NCBI GenBank assembly: GCA_006226685.1 | Contig: SBGG01000030.1 | Location: 1 to 42,268 of the forward strand | Direction: 5' to 3' | DNA: 42,268 nucleotides | From: Sphingomonadales bacterium | Lineage (GTDB): Bacteria > Pseudomonadota > Alphaproteobacteria > Sphingomonadales > Sphingomonadaceae | Shown here: one piece after another, positions 17,503 to 26,831 of the stretch | Layout of the letters: each line of letters starts with the position of its first letter | Numbering within the stretch: position 1 is the first letter of the stretch | The notes under the pieces: model-generated | What the model was told of the DNA's origin: nothing | Seen by the model: only the letters and a program-made list of their open reading frames with translations | Databases searched by the model: none | Translations under genes and position numbers: made by a program

Positions 17503-20430
17503 ATGCTGACCCATATAAAAGTGCGCGGCGCGCGCGAACATAATCTCAAGGGCGTGGACGTTGATCTTCCCCGCGATAAGCTGATCGTGATCACCGGCCT
17601 TTCCGGGTCCGGCAAATCGTCTCTGGCCTTCGACACCATCTATGCGGAAGGGCAAAGGCGCTATGTCGAGTCGCTCTCCGCCTATGCGCGCCAGTTCCTC
17701 GAAATGATGCAAAAGCCGGATGTGGAGCATATTGACGGCCTCTCGCCCGCGATCAGCATCGAGCAGAAGACGACCAGCCGTAACCCGCGCTCCACGGTCG
17801 CCACCGTCACCGAGATTTACGATTATATGCGCCTGCTCTGGGCGCGGGTCGGCATCCCCTATTCCCCCGCAACCGGCGAACCGATCTCGGCGCAGACCGT
17901 TTCTCAGATGGTCGACCGGCTGATGACTCTGCCGGAGGGTACGCGCCTCTACCTGCTCGCCCCCGTCGTGCGCGGCCGCAAGGGCGAATATCGCAAGGAG
18001 CTGGCCGAGTGGCAGAAGGCGGGCTTCACCCGCGTGCGCATCGACGGCGAATTCCACAATATCGAGGACGCCCCCGCGCTCGACAAGAAATATAAGCATG
18101 ACATCGAAGTGGTGGTGGACCGTATCGCGGTGAAGGACGGGATCCAGACCCGCCTTGCCGACAGTTTCGAAACCGCGCTCCGCCTTGCCGATGGCCTCGC
18201 TTATGCCGATCTGGCCGACGGCGTGGTGCCCGGACGCGAGGATGAGGCAGAAGCGGACGGCGCCCAGACCCGGAAACTGAAAAATGCCGGCATCCCCGTC
18301 AACCGCATCGTCTTTTCCGAGAAATTCGCCTGCCCCGTTTCCGGCTTCACCATCCCGGAGATCGAACCGCGCCTCTTCTCCTTCAACGCGCCGCAGGGCG
18401 CCTGCCCGGCCTGCGACGGCCTTGGCGAGAAACTGCTGTTCGACGATCAGCTCGTCGTCCCCAATGAGGAGCTGACGCTCAAAAAAGGCGCGATCGTTCC
18501 CTGGGCCAAGTCCAACCCGCCCAGCCCCTATTATATGCAAGTACTGGGCAGCCTTGCCCGCGAATTCGGTTTCGATCTCGAAACGCCGTGGAAGGATCTC
18601 CCCGGCGAGGTTCGCCTCATCATCCTGCACGGCACCGGCGGCAAGCCGGTCACGCTGCGCTTTCAGGACGGGCGCAAAAGCTATGAGGTGAAAAAGCCGT
18701 TCGAGGGCGTGATCGGCAATCTCAATCGCCGGATGCTCCAGACCGACAGCGCATGGATGCGCGAGGAGTTGTCCAAATATCAGACCTCCCAGCCCTGCGA
18801 GACCTGCGGCGGCGCGCGCCTCAAGCCCGAGGCGCTCAGCGTCAAAATCGCGGGCGAGAATATCAGCGGCCCGACGCGTATGTCGGTGGTCGATGCGCTC
18901 GACTGGTTCACGAAACTACCCGACCACCTCACCGATCAGCAGAAGCAGATCGCCAAGGCCATTCTCAAGGAAATCGTCGAGCGTCTCGGTTTCCTCAACA
19001 ATGTCGGGCTCGATTATCTCAATCTCGACCGCACCTCCGGCACCCTCTCGGGCGGTGAGAGCCAGCGCATCCGCCTCGCCAGCCAGATCGGCTCCGGCCT
19101 GTCCGGCGTGCTTTATGTGCTCGACGAACCCAGCATCGGCCTGCATCAGCGGGATAATGACATGCTGCTCGAAACCCTGAAGCGGCTGCGCGATCTCGGC
19201 AATACGGTGATCGTTGTCGAGCATGACGAAGATGCGATCCGCACCGCCGATTATATCGTCGATATGGGACCCGGCGCGGGCGTGCATGGCGGGCAGATCG
19301 TCGCGCAGGGCACGCTGGACGACATCCTCGCCACCAGCGGCTCGCTCACTGCCGATTATCTCAACGGCACGCGCGAAATCCCGGTGCCGAAAAAGCGGCG
19401 CAAGGGTAATGGCAAGAAACTGACGCTGCACAATGCCCGCGCCAATAATCTGCGCGGCGTGACGGCGAGCATCCCGCTCGGCACCTTCACCTGCATCACC
19501 GGCGTCTCCGGCTCGGGCAAGTCGAGCTTCACCATCGATACGCTCTATGCCGCCGCCGCGCGCTCCCTCAATGGCGCGCGCGTGGTCGCCGGGCCTCATG
19601 ATAAGCTGACCGGTCTTGAGCATTGCGACAAGGTGATCGACATCGACCAGTCGCCCATCGGTCGCACCCCCCGCTCCAACCCCGCCACCTATACCGGCGC
19701 CTTCACCAATATTCGCGACTGGTTCGCCGGACTGCCGGAGGCGCAGGCACGCGGGTACAAGCCGGGTCGGTTCAGCTTCAACGTGAAGGGTGGCCGCTGC
19801 GAGGCGTGTCAGGGCGACGGCGTCATCAAGATCGAGATGCACTTCCTGCCGGATGTCTATGTCACCTGCGAGGAATGCCACGGCAAACGATACAACCGCG
19901 AAACGCTGGAGGTGAAGTTCAAGGGGATGAGTATCGCCGACGTGCTCGACATGACGGTCGAGGATGCGGTGGAATTCTTCAAGGCGGTGCCGCCGATCCG
20001 CGACAAGATGGCGATGCTGACCGAAGTCGGCCTCGGCTATGTGAAGGTCGGGCAGCAGGCCACGACGCTATCGGGCGGCGAGGCCCAGCGCGTGAAGCTC
20101 GCCAAGGAACTCTCCCGCCGCTCTACCGGCAAAACGCTCTATATCTTGGACGAGCCCACCACCGGCCTCCATTTCGAGGACGTGCGCAAGCTGCTGGAGG
20201 TGCTCCACGCGCTGGTCGATCAGGGCAACAGCGTGGTGGTGATCGAACATAATCTGGACGTCATCAAGACGGCAGACTGGATCATCGATCTCGGCCCGGA
20301 AGGCGGCGTCAAAGGCGGCGAGATCATCGCGACCGGCACGCCGGAAGAGGTGGTGAAGGAGCCGAGGAGCTATACGGGGAAGTATCTCAAGCCGCTATTG
20401 GAACGCCCAAAGGCGGTGGCGGCGGAGTGA
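17503..20430 (+). CDS. uvrA: UvrABC system protein A (excinuclease ATPase)
   Basis: The 975-residue UvrA is the damage-recognition ATPase of nucleotide excision repair. It has two ABC modules: Walker [13 protein letters not shown] near residue 32 and [12 protein letters not shown] in the second half, with signatures [13 protein letters not shown] and [13 protein letters not shown]. Zinc-binding Cys sets are present, including CPACDGLG in the first half and CEACQGDG...CEECHGKR in the second. Length is normal for alphaproteobacteria. ATG 17503 starts the conserved [16 protein letters not shown]. An SOS box lies upstream. A solitary mobile-element end lies 41-72 bp after the stop. Confidence 0.97.
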   Translation: MLTHIKVRGAREHNLKGVDVDLPRDKLIVITGLSGSGKSSLAFDTIYAEGQRRYVESLSAYARQFLEMMQKPDVEHIDGLSPAISIEQKTTSRNPRSTVATVTEIYDYMRLLWARVGIPYSPATGEPISAQTVSQMVDRLMTLPEGTRLYLLAPVVRGRKGEYRKELAEWQKAGFTRVRIDGEFHNIEDAPALDKKYKHDIEVVVDRIAVKDGIQTRLADSFETALRLADGLAYADLADGVVPGREDEAEADGAQTRKLKNAGIPVNRIVFSEKFACPVSGFTIPEIEPRLFSFNAPQGACPACDGLGEKLLFDDQLVVPNEELTLKKGAIVPWAKSNPPSPYYMQVLGSLAREFGFDLETPWKDLPGEVRLIILHGTGGKPVTLRFQDGRKSYEVKKPFEGVIGNLNRRMLQTDSAWMREELSKYQTSQPCETCGGARLKPEALSVKIAGENISGPTRMSVVDALDWFTKLPDHLTDQQKQIAKAILKEIVERLGFLNNVGLDYLNLDRTSGTLSGGESQRIRLASQIGSGLSGVLYVLDEPSIGLHQRDNDMLLETLKRLRDLGNTVIVVEHDEDAIRTADYIVDMGPGAGVHGGQIVAQGTLDDILATSGSLTADYLNGTREIPVPKKRRKGNGKKLTLHNARANNLRGVTASIPLGTFTCITGVSGSGKSSFTIDTLYAAAARSLNGARVVAGPHDKLTGLEHCDKVIDIDQSPIGRTPRSNPATYTGAFTNIRDWFAGLPEAQARGYKPGRFSFNVKGGRCEACQGDGVIKIEMHFLPDVYVTCEECHGKRYNRETLEVKFKGMSIADVLDMTVEDAVEFFKAVPPIRDKMAMLTEVGLGYVKVGQQATTLSGGEAQRVKLAKELSRRSTGKTLYILDEPTTGLHFEDVRKLLEVLHALVDQGNSVVVIEHNLDVIKTADWIIDLGPEGGVKGGEIIATGTPEEVVKEPRSYTGKYLKPLLERPKAVAAE

Positions 20431-20470
20431 CTGGGCAATATAAGCCAGAAATCTTTAACGTAAAACCAAA

Positions 20471-20502
20471 CCATCAATGCCAGTAATGGGTCCTGACCCT
20501 AA
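20471..20502 (-). repeat. Solo end of a TAGGGTCAGGACC palindromic element
   Basis: On the minus strand the sequence reads TAGGGTCAGGACCCATTACTGGCAT, matching the ends of the element at 23302-23475. No partner end is visible between here and uvrA or wrbA. It is a remnant or a single REP-like unit in the 200-bp gap 20431-20630. Confidence 0.75.
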
Positions 20503-20582
20503 ACACCAGGCGAGGCTTGACCGGAGACGGGAACTCGCGATCGCATGACCTGGGCAACCTCCTGCGTCCTTCACAATGAAAC

Positions 20583-20606
20583 GGGGCAGGCCACGAGGCC
20601 CGCCCC
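20583..20606 (-). terminator. Hairpin terminator after wrbA
   Basis: GGGGCGGGCC / GGCCTGCCCC arms on the minus strand (one G-T type mismatch) enclose a TCGT loop and are followed by GTTTCATT. It sits 24 bp past the wrbA stop. Confidence 0.6.
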
Positions 20607-20630
20607 TTCCTTCATGCGACCCGAAGGAAC

Positions 20631-21230
20631 TCAGCCGAACAGTTTGGTGGCGACCTCCGCGACGCGGCGCCCCTGATAGCGGGCGCCATCCAGTTCGCGC
20701 TCGCTGGGCTGACGGCTGCCGTCGCCATTGGCAATAGTGGTCGCGCCATAGGGTGCGCCCCCGGTGATCTCGTCATTAACCGCCTGCGCGCCGAAGCCGT
20801 AATCCAGCCCGACGATGGTCAGGCCGAAATGCAGCAAATTGGTGATGATCGAAAACAGCGTGGTTTCCTGCCCGCCATGCTGGCTCGCCGTCGAAACGAA
20901 GGCTGCACCAACCTTGCCGTTCAGCCCGCCACGCGCCCACAGACCGCCTGCGGCATCCCAGAAGGCCGCCATCTGCGAGCTCATCCGACCGAAACGCGTT
21001 CCGGTGCCAACGATGATCGCATCATAATTTTCCAGATCGGCAACGGTCGCAACCGGCGCTTCCTGATCGAGCTTGAAATGGGCGTTGCGGGCGATTTCCT
21101 CGGGCACCGTTTCCGGCACGCGCTTGATGTCGACCTGCGCCCCGGCGCTGCGCGCGCCTTCGGCAATCGCATTCGCCATGGTCTCGATATGACCATAGGT
21201 GGAATAATAAAGAACCAGAACCTTTGCCAT
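20631..21230 (-). CDS. wrbA: NAD(P)H:quinone oxidoreductase, WrbA family
   Basis: The 199-residue flavodoxin-like enzyme would reduce quinones by two electrons with FMN and NAD(P)H, avoiding semiquinone radicals. The N terminus [16 protein letters not shown] is the FMN-phosphate loop, and [19 protein letters not shown] and [12 protein letters not shown] are the WrbA flavin and tetramer motifs. AGGGAGA precedes ATG 21230. It lies downstream of the pirin gene on the same strand (88 bp apart), probably as one unit controlled by the divergent LysR regulator. Confidence 0.93.
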   Translation of the reverse strand: MAKVLVLYYSTYGHIETMANAIAEGARSAGAQVDIKRVPETVPEEIARNAHFKLDQEAPVATVADLENYDAIIVGTGTRFGRMSSQMAAFWDAAGGLWARGGLNGKVGAAFVSTASQHGGQETTLFSIITNLLHFGLTIVGLDYGFGAQAVNDEITGGAPYGATTIANGDGSRQPSERELDGARYQGRRVAEVATKLFG

Positions 21231-21318
21231 GTGGAAATCTCCCTTGGATTGATAGGAAAGTCAGGAAATGGGAAATGGGTTTGGGGACCGGGCCTTTCCC
21301 CGGCCCGGCCCCCATGTT

Positions 21319-22035
21319 TCACTCGGCATCGACCAGCACCAGCTCGGCCTCTTCCGATGCCGTCACCCGATAGTCGCCACCACGCAGGGCAACGCCATCG
21401 CGGGCACTGATCATCTCGCCGTCGATGCTGATCCGGCCGGTCGCGGGCACCAGATAGGCATGGCGCCCCTCGCCGACCTGATAGTCGATGCTCTCTCCCG
21501 CCTTCAGACGAGCGCCAAGCACGCGGGCCGACGTACGGATCGGCAGCGCCTCTTCATCCTCGGCAAAACCGCTGGCGAAGACGCGCCAGCCGCTGTCCGC
21601 ATCGGATTTCGGGAAAGGGCGCGTACCCCAGGCCGGTTCACCGCCGCGCTGTTCCGGGATGATCCAGATCTGGAAAATACGGGTTTCCTCATCCTCCAGA
21701 TTATATTCGGAATGACGCACGCCACTTCCTGCGCTCATCACCTGCACGTCGCCCGCCTCGGTACGGCCGACATTGCCCATGCTGTCGCGATGGGTGATCG
21801 CGCCCTGACGGACATAGGTGATGATCTCCATGTCCGCATGGGGATGCGGCGGAAAGCCTGCGCCTGCGGCGATCACATCATCATTCCAGACGCGGAGCGA
21901 GCCCCAGCCCATGCGGCCATGATCATAATAATCCGCGAACGAGAAATGATGATGCGCATCGAGCCAGCCATGATCGGCATGACCAAGCGACGCAAAAGGA
22001 CGAATGTCGAGACGGTTGCTGACAATGGTGTTCAT
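21319..22035 (-). CDS. Pirin family protein (quercetinase-like bicupin)
   Basis: The 238-residue pirin has the conserved N terminus with FASLGHADHGWLDAHHHFSFADYYD, followed by GFPPHPHADMEIITYV and GSGVRHSEYN; its His and Glu residues form the iron site of the N-terminal cupin. Bacterial YhhW-type pirins oxidise quercetin-like compounds, or act as redox sensors. ATG 22035 follows AGGAGA at 6 nt. It is first in a probable pirin-wrbA operon, divergent from the LysR gene with a palindrome between. Confidence 0.92.
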   Translation of the reverse strand: MNTIVSNRLDIRPFASLGHADHGWLDAHHHFSFADYYDHGRMGWGSLRVWNDDVIAAGAGFPPHPHADMEIITYVRQGAITHRDSMGNVGRTEAGDVQVMSAGSGVRHSEYNLEDEETRIFQIWIIPEQRGGEPAWGTRPFPKSDADSGWRVFASGFAEDEEALPIRTSARVLGARLKAGESIDYQVGEGRHAYLVPATGRISIDGEMISARDGVALRGGDYRVTASEEAELVLVDAE

Positions 22036-22099
22036 GACACATCTCCTCTCGGAATTGCTGTTGAGTCGAAAATAGGCCTTCGCGCAGGGTTGCAAAATA

Positions 22100-22123
22100 G
22101 AAACGATTGAAACATATCGTTTC
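22100..22123. promoter_or_regulatory. LysR-type operator palindrome between pirin and LysR genes
   Basis: Perfect arms GAAACGAT / ATCGTTTC surround an 8-bp centre. The site ends 4 bp before the LysR start at 22128 and lies 64 bp before the pirin start. The position suits autorepression of the regulator and activation or repression of pirin-wrbA. Confidence 0.65.
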
Positions 22124-22127
22124 CACT

Positions 22128-23021
22128 ATGAAACTTCCTGATTTCGAAGCCTGGGCGATTTTCGCCGCCGTCGCCGATCACGGATCGTTCACCGACGCGG
22201 CCGATGCGCTTGCCCTGTCGAAGGCCACGGTTTCCAAGGCGATTGGGCGGCTTGAGCAGGAACTGAAGACCAGCCTTTTTCATCGTACGTCCCGCCGCCT
22301 GTCGCTGACGGAGAGTGGCGCGGCGCTGCTACCCCATGCCCGGCGCATCTTCTCCGACGGCAATGCGGCAGAGGAAGCCGCGCGCGACGAAGCCGCCTCG
22401 CCCACCGGCCTTGTCCGCATCACCGCACCGATGAGCTTTGGCATCAGCCATTGCGCGCCGATCATCGCAGAGTTGATGCGCGATTATCCGGGGCTGTCGG
22501 TCGACCTGTCGCTCGACGATGCCCATGTCGACCTGATCGACGACCGGTTCGACATCGCCTTGCGCATCGCGGCCCTGCCTGATTCCAGCCTGCGCGCGCG
22601 CCGTCTGCGCGATGTGCGCCAATATGTCGTCGCGGCGCCTTCCTATCTTCAGGCTTCCGGGGTACCGGGCCACCCCTCCGAACTCGCCGCCCATGAAACC
22701 ATTCTCTATTCGTTGCGCTGCGAACGGGCGACCTGGCGCTTTCATTCGGCGACGGGCGAGGAAGCGGTCGTCGATCTTGCCGGGCGACTGCGCATCAATA
22801 ATGGCGAGGCGATGCTGCCCGCCTTGTGTGCAGGCCTCGGCATTTCCGTGCTGCCCGACTTCATCGTCGATGCGGCTCTGAAAGGCGGGCAGCTGGTATC
22901 GATTCTCAACGACTGGGTTGCTCTGCCGGTTGCCCTATATCTGGTAACGCCCCCCAGCCGGATCCGCCCCCGCCGGGTCGAGGTCGCGATCGACTATCTG
23001 GCGAAGCGGCTGGCGGGCTGA
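22128..23021 (+). CDS. LysR-family transcriptional regulator (divergent from pirin-wrbA)
   Basis: The 297-residue regulator has an N-terminal winged helix-turn-helix (FAAVADHGSFTDAADALALSKATVSKAIGRLEQEL) and a LysR effector domain from about residue 90. The starting ATG is at 22128; a TTG seven codons earlier extends the frame but lies inside the operator palindrome. Family members in this setting respond to quinones or related oxidants and control pirin and quinone reductases; that role is inferred from neighbours. Confidence 0.92.
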   Translation: MKLPDFEAWAIFAAVADHGSFTDAADALALSKATVSKAIGRLEQELKTSLFHRTSRRLSLTESGAALLPHARRIFSDGNAAEEAARDEAASPTGLVRITAPMSFGISHCAPIIAELMRDYPGLSVDLSLDDAHVDLIDDRFDIALRIAALPDSSLRARRLRDVRQYVVAAPSYLQASGVPGHPSELAAHETILYSLRCERATWRFHSATGEEAVVDLAGRLRINNGEAMLPALCAGLGISVLPDFIVDAALKGGQLVSILNDWVALPVALYLVTPPSRIRPRRVEVAIDYLAKRLAG

Positions 23022-23210
23022 AGTGCCTGCAACGGCGGCCCCCTTCCTCCGCTTTCAAAGCCGAGCCGCGGCCCCACCGCCTCCGGGCAAGTTGCGAATG
23101 GGGCACGGATAGCACGATCCGGCATCAGCCTCCCCTGGGGCGGATCGACATTCAGAAGATGACGAGCCGAAAATGGTGATTTTGCGTGATTCGGAGCGGA
23201 GCGTACTCAA
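23022..23210. other. Non-coding stretch left of the 99-bp repeat, probable mobile-element arm
   Basis: No gene is supported here. The part from about 23145 reads into the repeat at 23211 without a visible break, and its GAGCGGAGCGTACTCA / GGTGAGCACC run looks like the arm of an insertion sequence. Since base 1 of the window already lies inside the repeat, I cannot tell whether this part is also duplicated. Confidence 0.4.
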
Positions 23211-23309
23211 GGTAGGTGAGCACCGGAAGCGCGCGAAAGCGCCATTTGCAGGCCGCCAGGGCTGGGGCTGAAGGCGACCGGAGGGCAATGTCGATCCGCC
23301 CTAGGGTCA
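23211..23309. repeat. 99-bp dispersed repeat, copy 2
   Basis: This copy differs from bases 1-99 at one position. Its last 9 bases, CTAGGGTCA, are also the left terminus of the palindromic element at 23302. Either the palindromic element inserted next to the repeat, or both belong to one composite mobile unit of which copy 1 has kept only the left part. Confidence 0.85.
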
Positions 23310-23475
23310 GGACCCCTTACTGGCACCGTTGAGGTTTGAAGCAAAATGGCTCATCGCAAGGAGGAAAGGCGCAGAAATATGTCGATATTTCCAGACTTTT
23401 CGACGCAGCGCCGGGCCATTTTGGTCAAATCCCTGCGGGACGTCCAAATGGCGCCAGTAATGGGTTCTGACCCTA
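23302..23475. mobile_element. 174-bp MITE/REP-like palindromic element with TAGGGTCAG ends
   Basis: The left end TAGGGTCAGGACCCC and the right end (minus strand) TAGGGTCAGAACCCA continue as TTACTGGCRCCRTT, giving imperfect terminal inverted repeats of about 28 bp. Inside them is a second inverted repeat, CAAAATGGC / GCCATTTTG. No transposase is encoded. Similar GGGTCAGGxC ends accompany REP-associated tyrosine transposases, so trans-mobilisation by such an enzyme is an inference. Related ends occur at 20471-20502 and 42160. The right end supplies the TAG stop codon of the sulfatase gene. Confidence 0.75.
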
Positions 23476-25737
23476 ATCGTTGGAGATCACCACCTCATCA
23501 ATTCCGCACGCGCATTGCAGCGGACCGGTGCGATCATCCAGCATGGATCTTCCGACAAAGGCCTGCCCGCCGATCACGTTAATGACGCGGGGCAAGGATG
23601 CGCTATCGACCTGACGGCCATCCACGCTCAACCCCAGTTCCGGCTTGCCTTCGGCAAGACGGAAAGCAACCTTGATCTCATGCCTGCCCACGCCCAGCCC
23701 TGACGGTGCGCGCAGCGTAATCCGTTCGGCCGGACGACCGGTGGGATCATAGACGAAGGTCGGCGTACCGCCTTCCAGCATCAGCCTGTATCCGCTGAAC
23801 CGCGTGCCCACCGAAATAATCGGTCCGCTGGCTCCCTCGGCATCCAGAGCGATATGCGCCGATGCCTGCCATTTCGGGTTCAGCACCGGCCAGGCATAGG
23901 CCGGATAAGGCGTATCACCGGCATAAAAACGATGGGCCCCGGTCGTCGGAATCGCGCGCGGACGATTTTCCGGCGCCATCCGCCCCCGCATATTGCTGAC
24001 GATTGGATAGACATGATTGCGCTTCGCCGCTGCGTCGAAAGCCTGCTGCAACTCGGCCAGTTTCGCCGGATTTTCTTTCGCCAGATTCCTCGTCTGCGCA
24101 AAATCGGTATTGAGATCATACAGCTCCCAACCGAATTTCGCCGGATCGGTAAGGGTGAAGGTCCAGGGCGGCGCGGCGGGAATGGTCGAGGCGAGCCAAC
24201 CGTCGCGATAATAGGAACGATTGCCCAGCATCTCGAAATATTGCTCGCGATGCCGGGTCGGTGCCTTTGCGTCGTCAAAGCTGTAGACCATCGATATGCC
24301 GTCGATCGGCTGCTGCTTCACTCCGTCCACCTCGGCCGGCGGCGTAATCCCTGCGGCCTCGTAAATGGTCGGCGCAATGTCGATGACATGAGAAAATTGC
24401 GAGCGAACGCCACCACCGTCATGAATGCGCTTCGGCCAGCTGATCACCAGTCCGTCGCGCAGGCCACCCAGATGTGATGCGATCTGCTTGCCCCAGGGAA
24501 AGGGCGTGTTAGTCGCGAACGCCCAGCCCGCCGAATATTGCCCGGCGGTCTGCTCCCCCCCAAGCACATCAAGCTTTGCCCCCAGATCCTCATCCGTCTC
24601 TTCCACCCCTGCAAAACCGAGATATTCGTTCACCGATCCGTTGAACTTCTCCAGACTGGAGCCATTATCCCCCTGAACGAAGATGACCATCGTATTGTCG
24701 AGCCGACCGCTGACGCGAAGCTGCTCGATCACCCGACCGATCTGAAAATCGAGATAGGCAAGCTGGGCCGCCGCCACTTCCATCAGCCGGGACTGGATAT
24801 GCTTCTGCTCCGGCGTCAGGCTGTTCCATGCCGGAATATCTGCGGGACGGGGCGCCATGTGCGCATTGGTGGGCACGATACCCATTTTCTTCTGCCGGGC
24901 GAAAATCTCGTCGCGCATCGCATCCCAGCCCTGATCGAACCGCCCGCGAAATTTCGCGATCCATTCCGCCGGGGCCTGTTGCGGCATATGCAGCGTGCCG
25001 GGCGCCAGATAGGCGAAGAACGGGCGGTCGGGATACAGCGTATCCTGCACCCGCAACCAGCTGATCATGTGGTCGGCCAGATCGCGATCGAGAAAATAAT
25101 CCGGATCCTTCGGATCGCGCCGGACGGCCGTGCGGTTTTCGGTCAGCGCCGGATTGACCTGATCGGTCATCGCCGCATTGAAACCGTAAAAATAATCGAA
25201 GCCAAGGCCGTTGGGCCAGCGATCGAACGGCCCCAGCGGCCCGACTTCCCATTCCGGGGTATTGTGATTCTTGCCGAACCAGGCGGTATCATAGCCATTG
25301 TCACGCAGCACCCGCCCCAATGTGGCGGCGCTTTTCGGAATGACGGAGGTATATCCCGGTTCATCGACCGCGACATTGGTGATCGACCCGGTCGCCACGG
25401 CATGATGATTACGCCCGGTCAGCAGTGAGGCCCGCGTCGGCGAACACATGGCCGTCGTGTGGAAGGCGTTATAGCGCAGGCCCGTTTCGGCCAGCTTGTC
25501 GAGCACCGGCGTCGGGATCGGCCCGCCAAAACTGCTCGATGCCGCAAAGCCGACATCGTCGGTCAGAACCAGTAACACATTGGGGGCACCCTCGGGCGCC
25601 CTGGGCGGCGCGGGAATATAACGGAAATCCGGGGTTTCTGCGGTAGCCGGAGCAATGCCTCCCCCCGTAGCCACAGCCAATGCCATGGCGGAAGACGCCA
25701 GCCCACGCGCGACATGGCGCGGCATGAATTTTCCCAT
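23473..25737 (-). CDS. Exported arylsulfatase (formylglycine-type)
   Basis: The 754-residue alkaline-phosphatase-fold sulfatase would release sulfate from organic sulfate esters in the periplasm. It has a signal peptide (hydrophobic AMALAVATGGG, cleavage near ATA-ET at 33), metal-binding LVLTDDVG (D60, D61) and the signature C98-S-P-T-R followed by ASLLTGR; C98 is the residue converted to formylglycine. No formylglycine-generating enzyme is in the window. ATG 25737 follows GAGAGGAAG. The stop codon TAG is the first three bases of the adjoining palindromic element, so the natural C terminus may have been trimmed. Divergent from a LysR gene and near a TonB-dependent receptor, suggesting a sulfate-ester scavenging locus. 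Confidence 0.92.
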   Translation of the reverse strand: MGKFMPRHVARGLASSAMALAVATGGGIAPATAETPDFRYIPAPPRAPEGAPNVLLVLTDDVGFAASSSFGGPIPTPVLDKLAETGLRYNAFHTTAMCSPTRASLLTGRNHHAVATGSITNVAVDEPGYTSVIPKSAATLGRVLRDNGYDTAWFGKNHNTPEWEVGPLGPFDRWPNGLGFDYFYGFNAAMTDQVNPALTENRTAVRRDPKDPDYFLDRDLADHMISWLRVQDTLYPDRPFFAYLAPGTLHMPQQAPAEWIAKFRGRFDQGWDAMRDEIFARQKKMGIVPTNAHMAPRPADIPAWNSLTPEQKHIQSRLMEVAAAQLAYLDFQIGRVIEQLRVSGRLDNTMVIFVQGDNGSSLEKFNGSVNEYLGFAGVEETDEDLGAKLDVLGGEQTAGQYSAGWAFATNTPFPWGKQIASHLGGLRDGLVISWPKRIHDGGGVRSQFSHVIDIAPTIYEAAGITPPAEVDGVKQQPIDGISMVYSFDDAKAPTRHREQYFEMLGNRSYYRDGWLASTIPAAPPWTFTLTDPAKFGWELYDLNTDFAQTRNLAKENPAKLAELQQAFDAAAKRNHVYPIVSNMRGRMAPENRPRAIPTTGAHRFYAGDTPYPAYAWPVLNPKWQASAHIALDAEGASGPIISVGTRFSGYRLMLEGGTPTFVYDPTGRPAERITLRAPSGLGVGRHEIKVAFRLAEGKPELGLSVDGRQVDSASLPRVINVIGGQAFVGRSMLDDRTGPLQCACGIDEVVISND

Positions 25738-25815
25738 TGCTTCCTCTCCCTCACCCTTCACCCGGATTGGCGGTCACAATGCGCGGTATCTCCATTCGCA
25801 AGCAACGCCCCAAAA

Positions 25816-25844
25816 GGTTATCGATAAAATAACCAATTGGTTAT
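25816..25844. promoter_or_regulatory. Triple half-site operator between sulfatase and LysR genes
   Basis: GGTTAT (25816-25821), ATAACC (25829-25834) and GGTTAT (25839-25844) form two overlapping inverted repeats, of which ATAACC-AATT-GGTTAT is a perfect 16-bp palindrome. The array ends 11 bp before the LysR start and about 80 bp before the sulfatase start. Sliding occupancy between overlapping dyads is typical of LysR regulators. Confidence 0.65.
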
Positions 25845-25855
25845 ATATTGGCATA

Positions 25856-26734
25856 ATGCCGTTCACTTTTCGCCAGCTCGAAATCTTCGTCGAAGCCGCT
25901 CAGGATGTGAATTTCCGCAAGACCGCCGACCGGATCGGCATCAGCCAGCCCGCGATCAGCAAGCAGATCAAGGCGCTGGAAGCCAGCATCGGCACGTCCC
26001 TGTTCAACCGCACACGCGGGGCAACGGCGCGCCTCTCAGCGGCCGGAGAAAATCTGCTGGCCGAGGCACGCGAGATGCTGACCCGCCGCAGGGGTTTCGA
26101 AAGCACGGAAAATGCCGGGGTGCCGATAACGCTGAAGATCGCGACCGGAGACTATTTGCTCGATCAGCGCATCAAGCCCGCACTGGCCAGCTTCCTCGCC
26201 CTCAGCCCCCATCTGATGCTGGAGTTTCACCCCGCAAGCGACCAGTTGCACATGGCCGAACGGGTCCGATCCGGAGAGCTGGATATGGCGATCTTCACCG
26301 GGCAGGCTCCGCTGTTCGACGATCCACCGGGAGAGATTGTCGCGATCATTCCCTGTTCCCTCTATGCTTCGCGCGACATCGCCCGATCGGTCGGCGGCGA
26401 CATCCACGCCATTTCCGCCGCCCCCTTCCTGTTGCCGCCCGATCCCTCCCCGCAAACCATCTGGTTCCGCCAGATGCTGGCACAGGCCGGAATTTTCCCG
26501 TCGCATATTACCGCCCGGTCGCAGTTCGGCGATGTGCTGGCCGGCCTCGTCCGGGCGGGTAAAGGCATTAGCATCCTGTTCGACGAATATGTGGATAGGC
26601 ACGGTGCGGGAGAGTTGATCCGCCTGCCCGTTCCCATCGGCCCGGCCTATCGGGTGATGATCTGCGGCGAGAAAATCCGGTCCCCCGCCGCGGCACCCTT
26701 TTTGCGGCTGCTGCGCGATATACTGAAAAAATAG
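25856..26734 (+). CDS. LysR-family transcriptional regulator (CysB/Cbl-like position beside sulfatase)
   Basis: The 292-residue protein starts MPFTFRQLEIFVEAAQDVNFRKTADRIGISQPAISKQIKALE, a clear LysR helix-turn-helix, followed by an effector domain. The coding region begins at ATG 25856, directly after the operator array. Divergent transcription from the sulfatase gene makes that gene, and perhaps the downstream TonB-dependent receptor, the likely targets; the effector is unknown. Confidence 0.92.
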   Translation: MPFTFRQLEIFVEAAQDVNFRKTADRIGISQPAISKQIKALEASIGTSLFNRTRGATARLSAAGENLLAEAREMLTRRRGFESTENAGVPITLKIATGDYLLDQRIKPALASFLALSPHLMLEFHPASDQLHMAERVRSGELDMAIFTGQAPLFDDPPGEIVAIIPCSLYASRDIARSVGGDIHAISAAPFLLPPDPSPQTIWFRQMLAQAGIFPSHITARSQFGDVLAGLVRAGKGISILFDEYVDRHGAGELIRLPVPIGPAYRVMICGEKIRSPAAAPFLRLLRDILKK

Positions 26735-26772
26735 CTGACCGGCCTCATTCCCTGTCCCGACCCTATCCCAGC

Positions 26773-26801
26773 AAAAAGAGGCCGCCCTATAAGGGGCGGC
26801 C
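26773..26801 (-). terminator. Intrinsic terminator after the TonB-dependent receptor gene
   Basis: GGCCGCCC / GGGCGGCC arms (26780-26787 and 26794-26801) with a short AT-rich loop are followed on the minus strand by CTCTTTTTGC. A strong terminator 31 bp past the receptor stop; it may also stop the convergent LysR transcript, though without a T-run on that side. Confidence 0.8.
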
Positions 26802-26831
26802 CCGACATGCTATTCCACAGGAGAGAATAGA

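Noticed and set aside
23346..23582. Small open frame running out of the palindromic element into the sulfatase gene
   Set aside because: It overlaps the terminal repeat and the antisense of the sulfatase, and resembles no protein.
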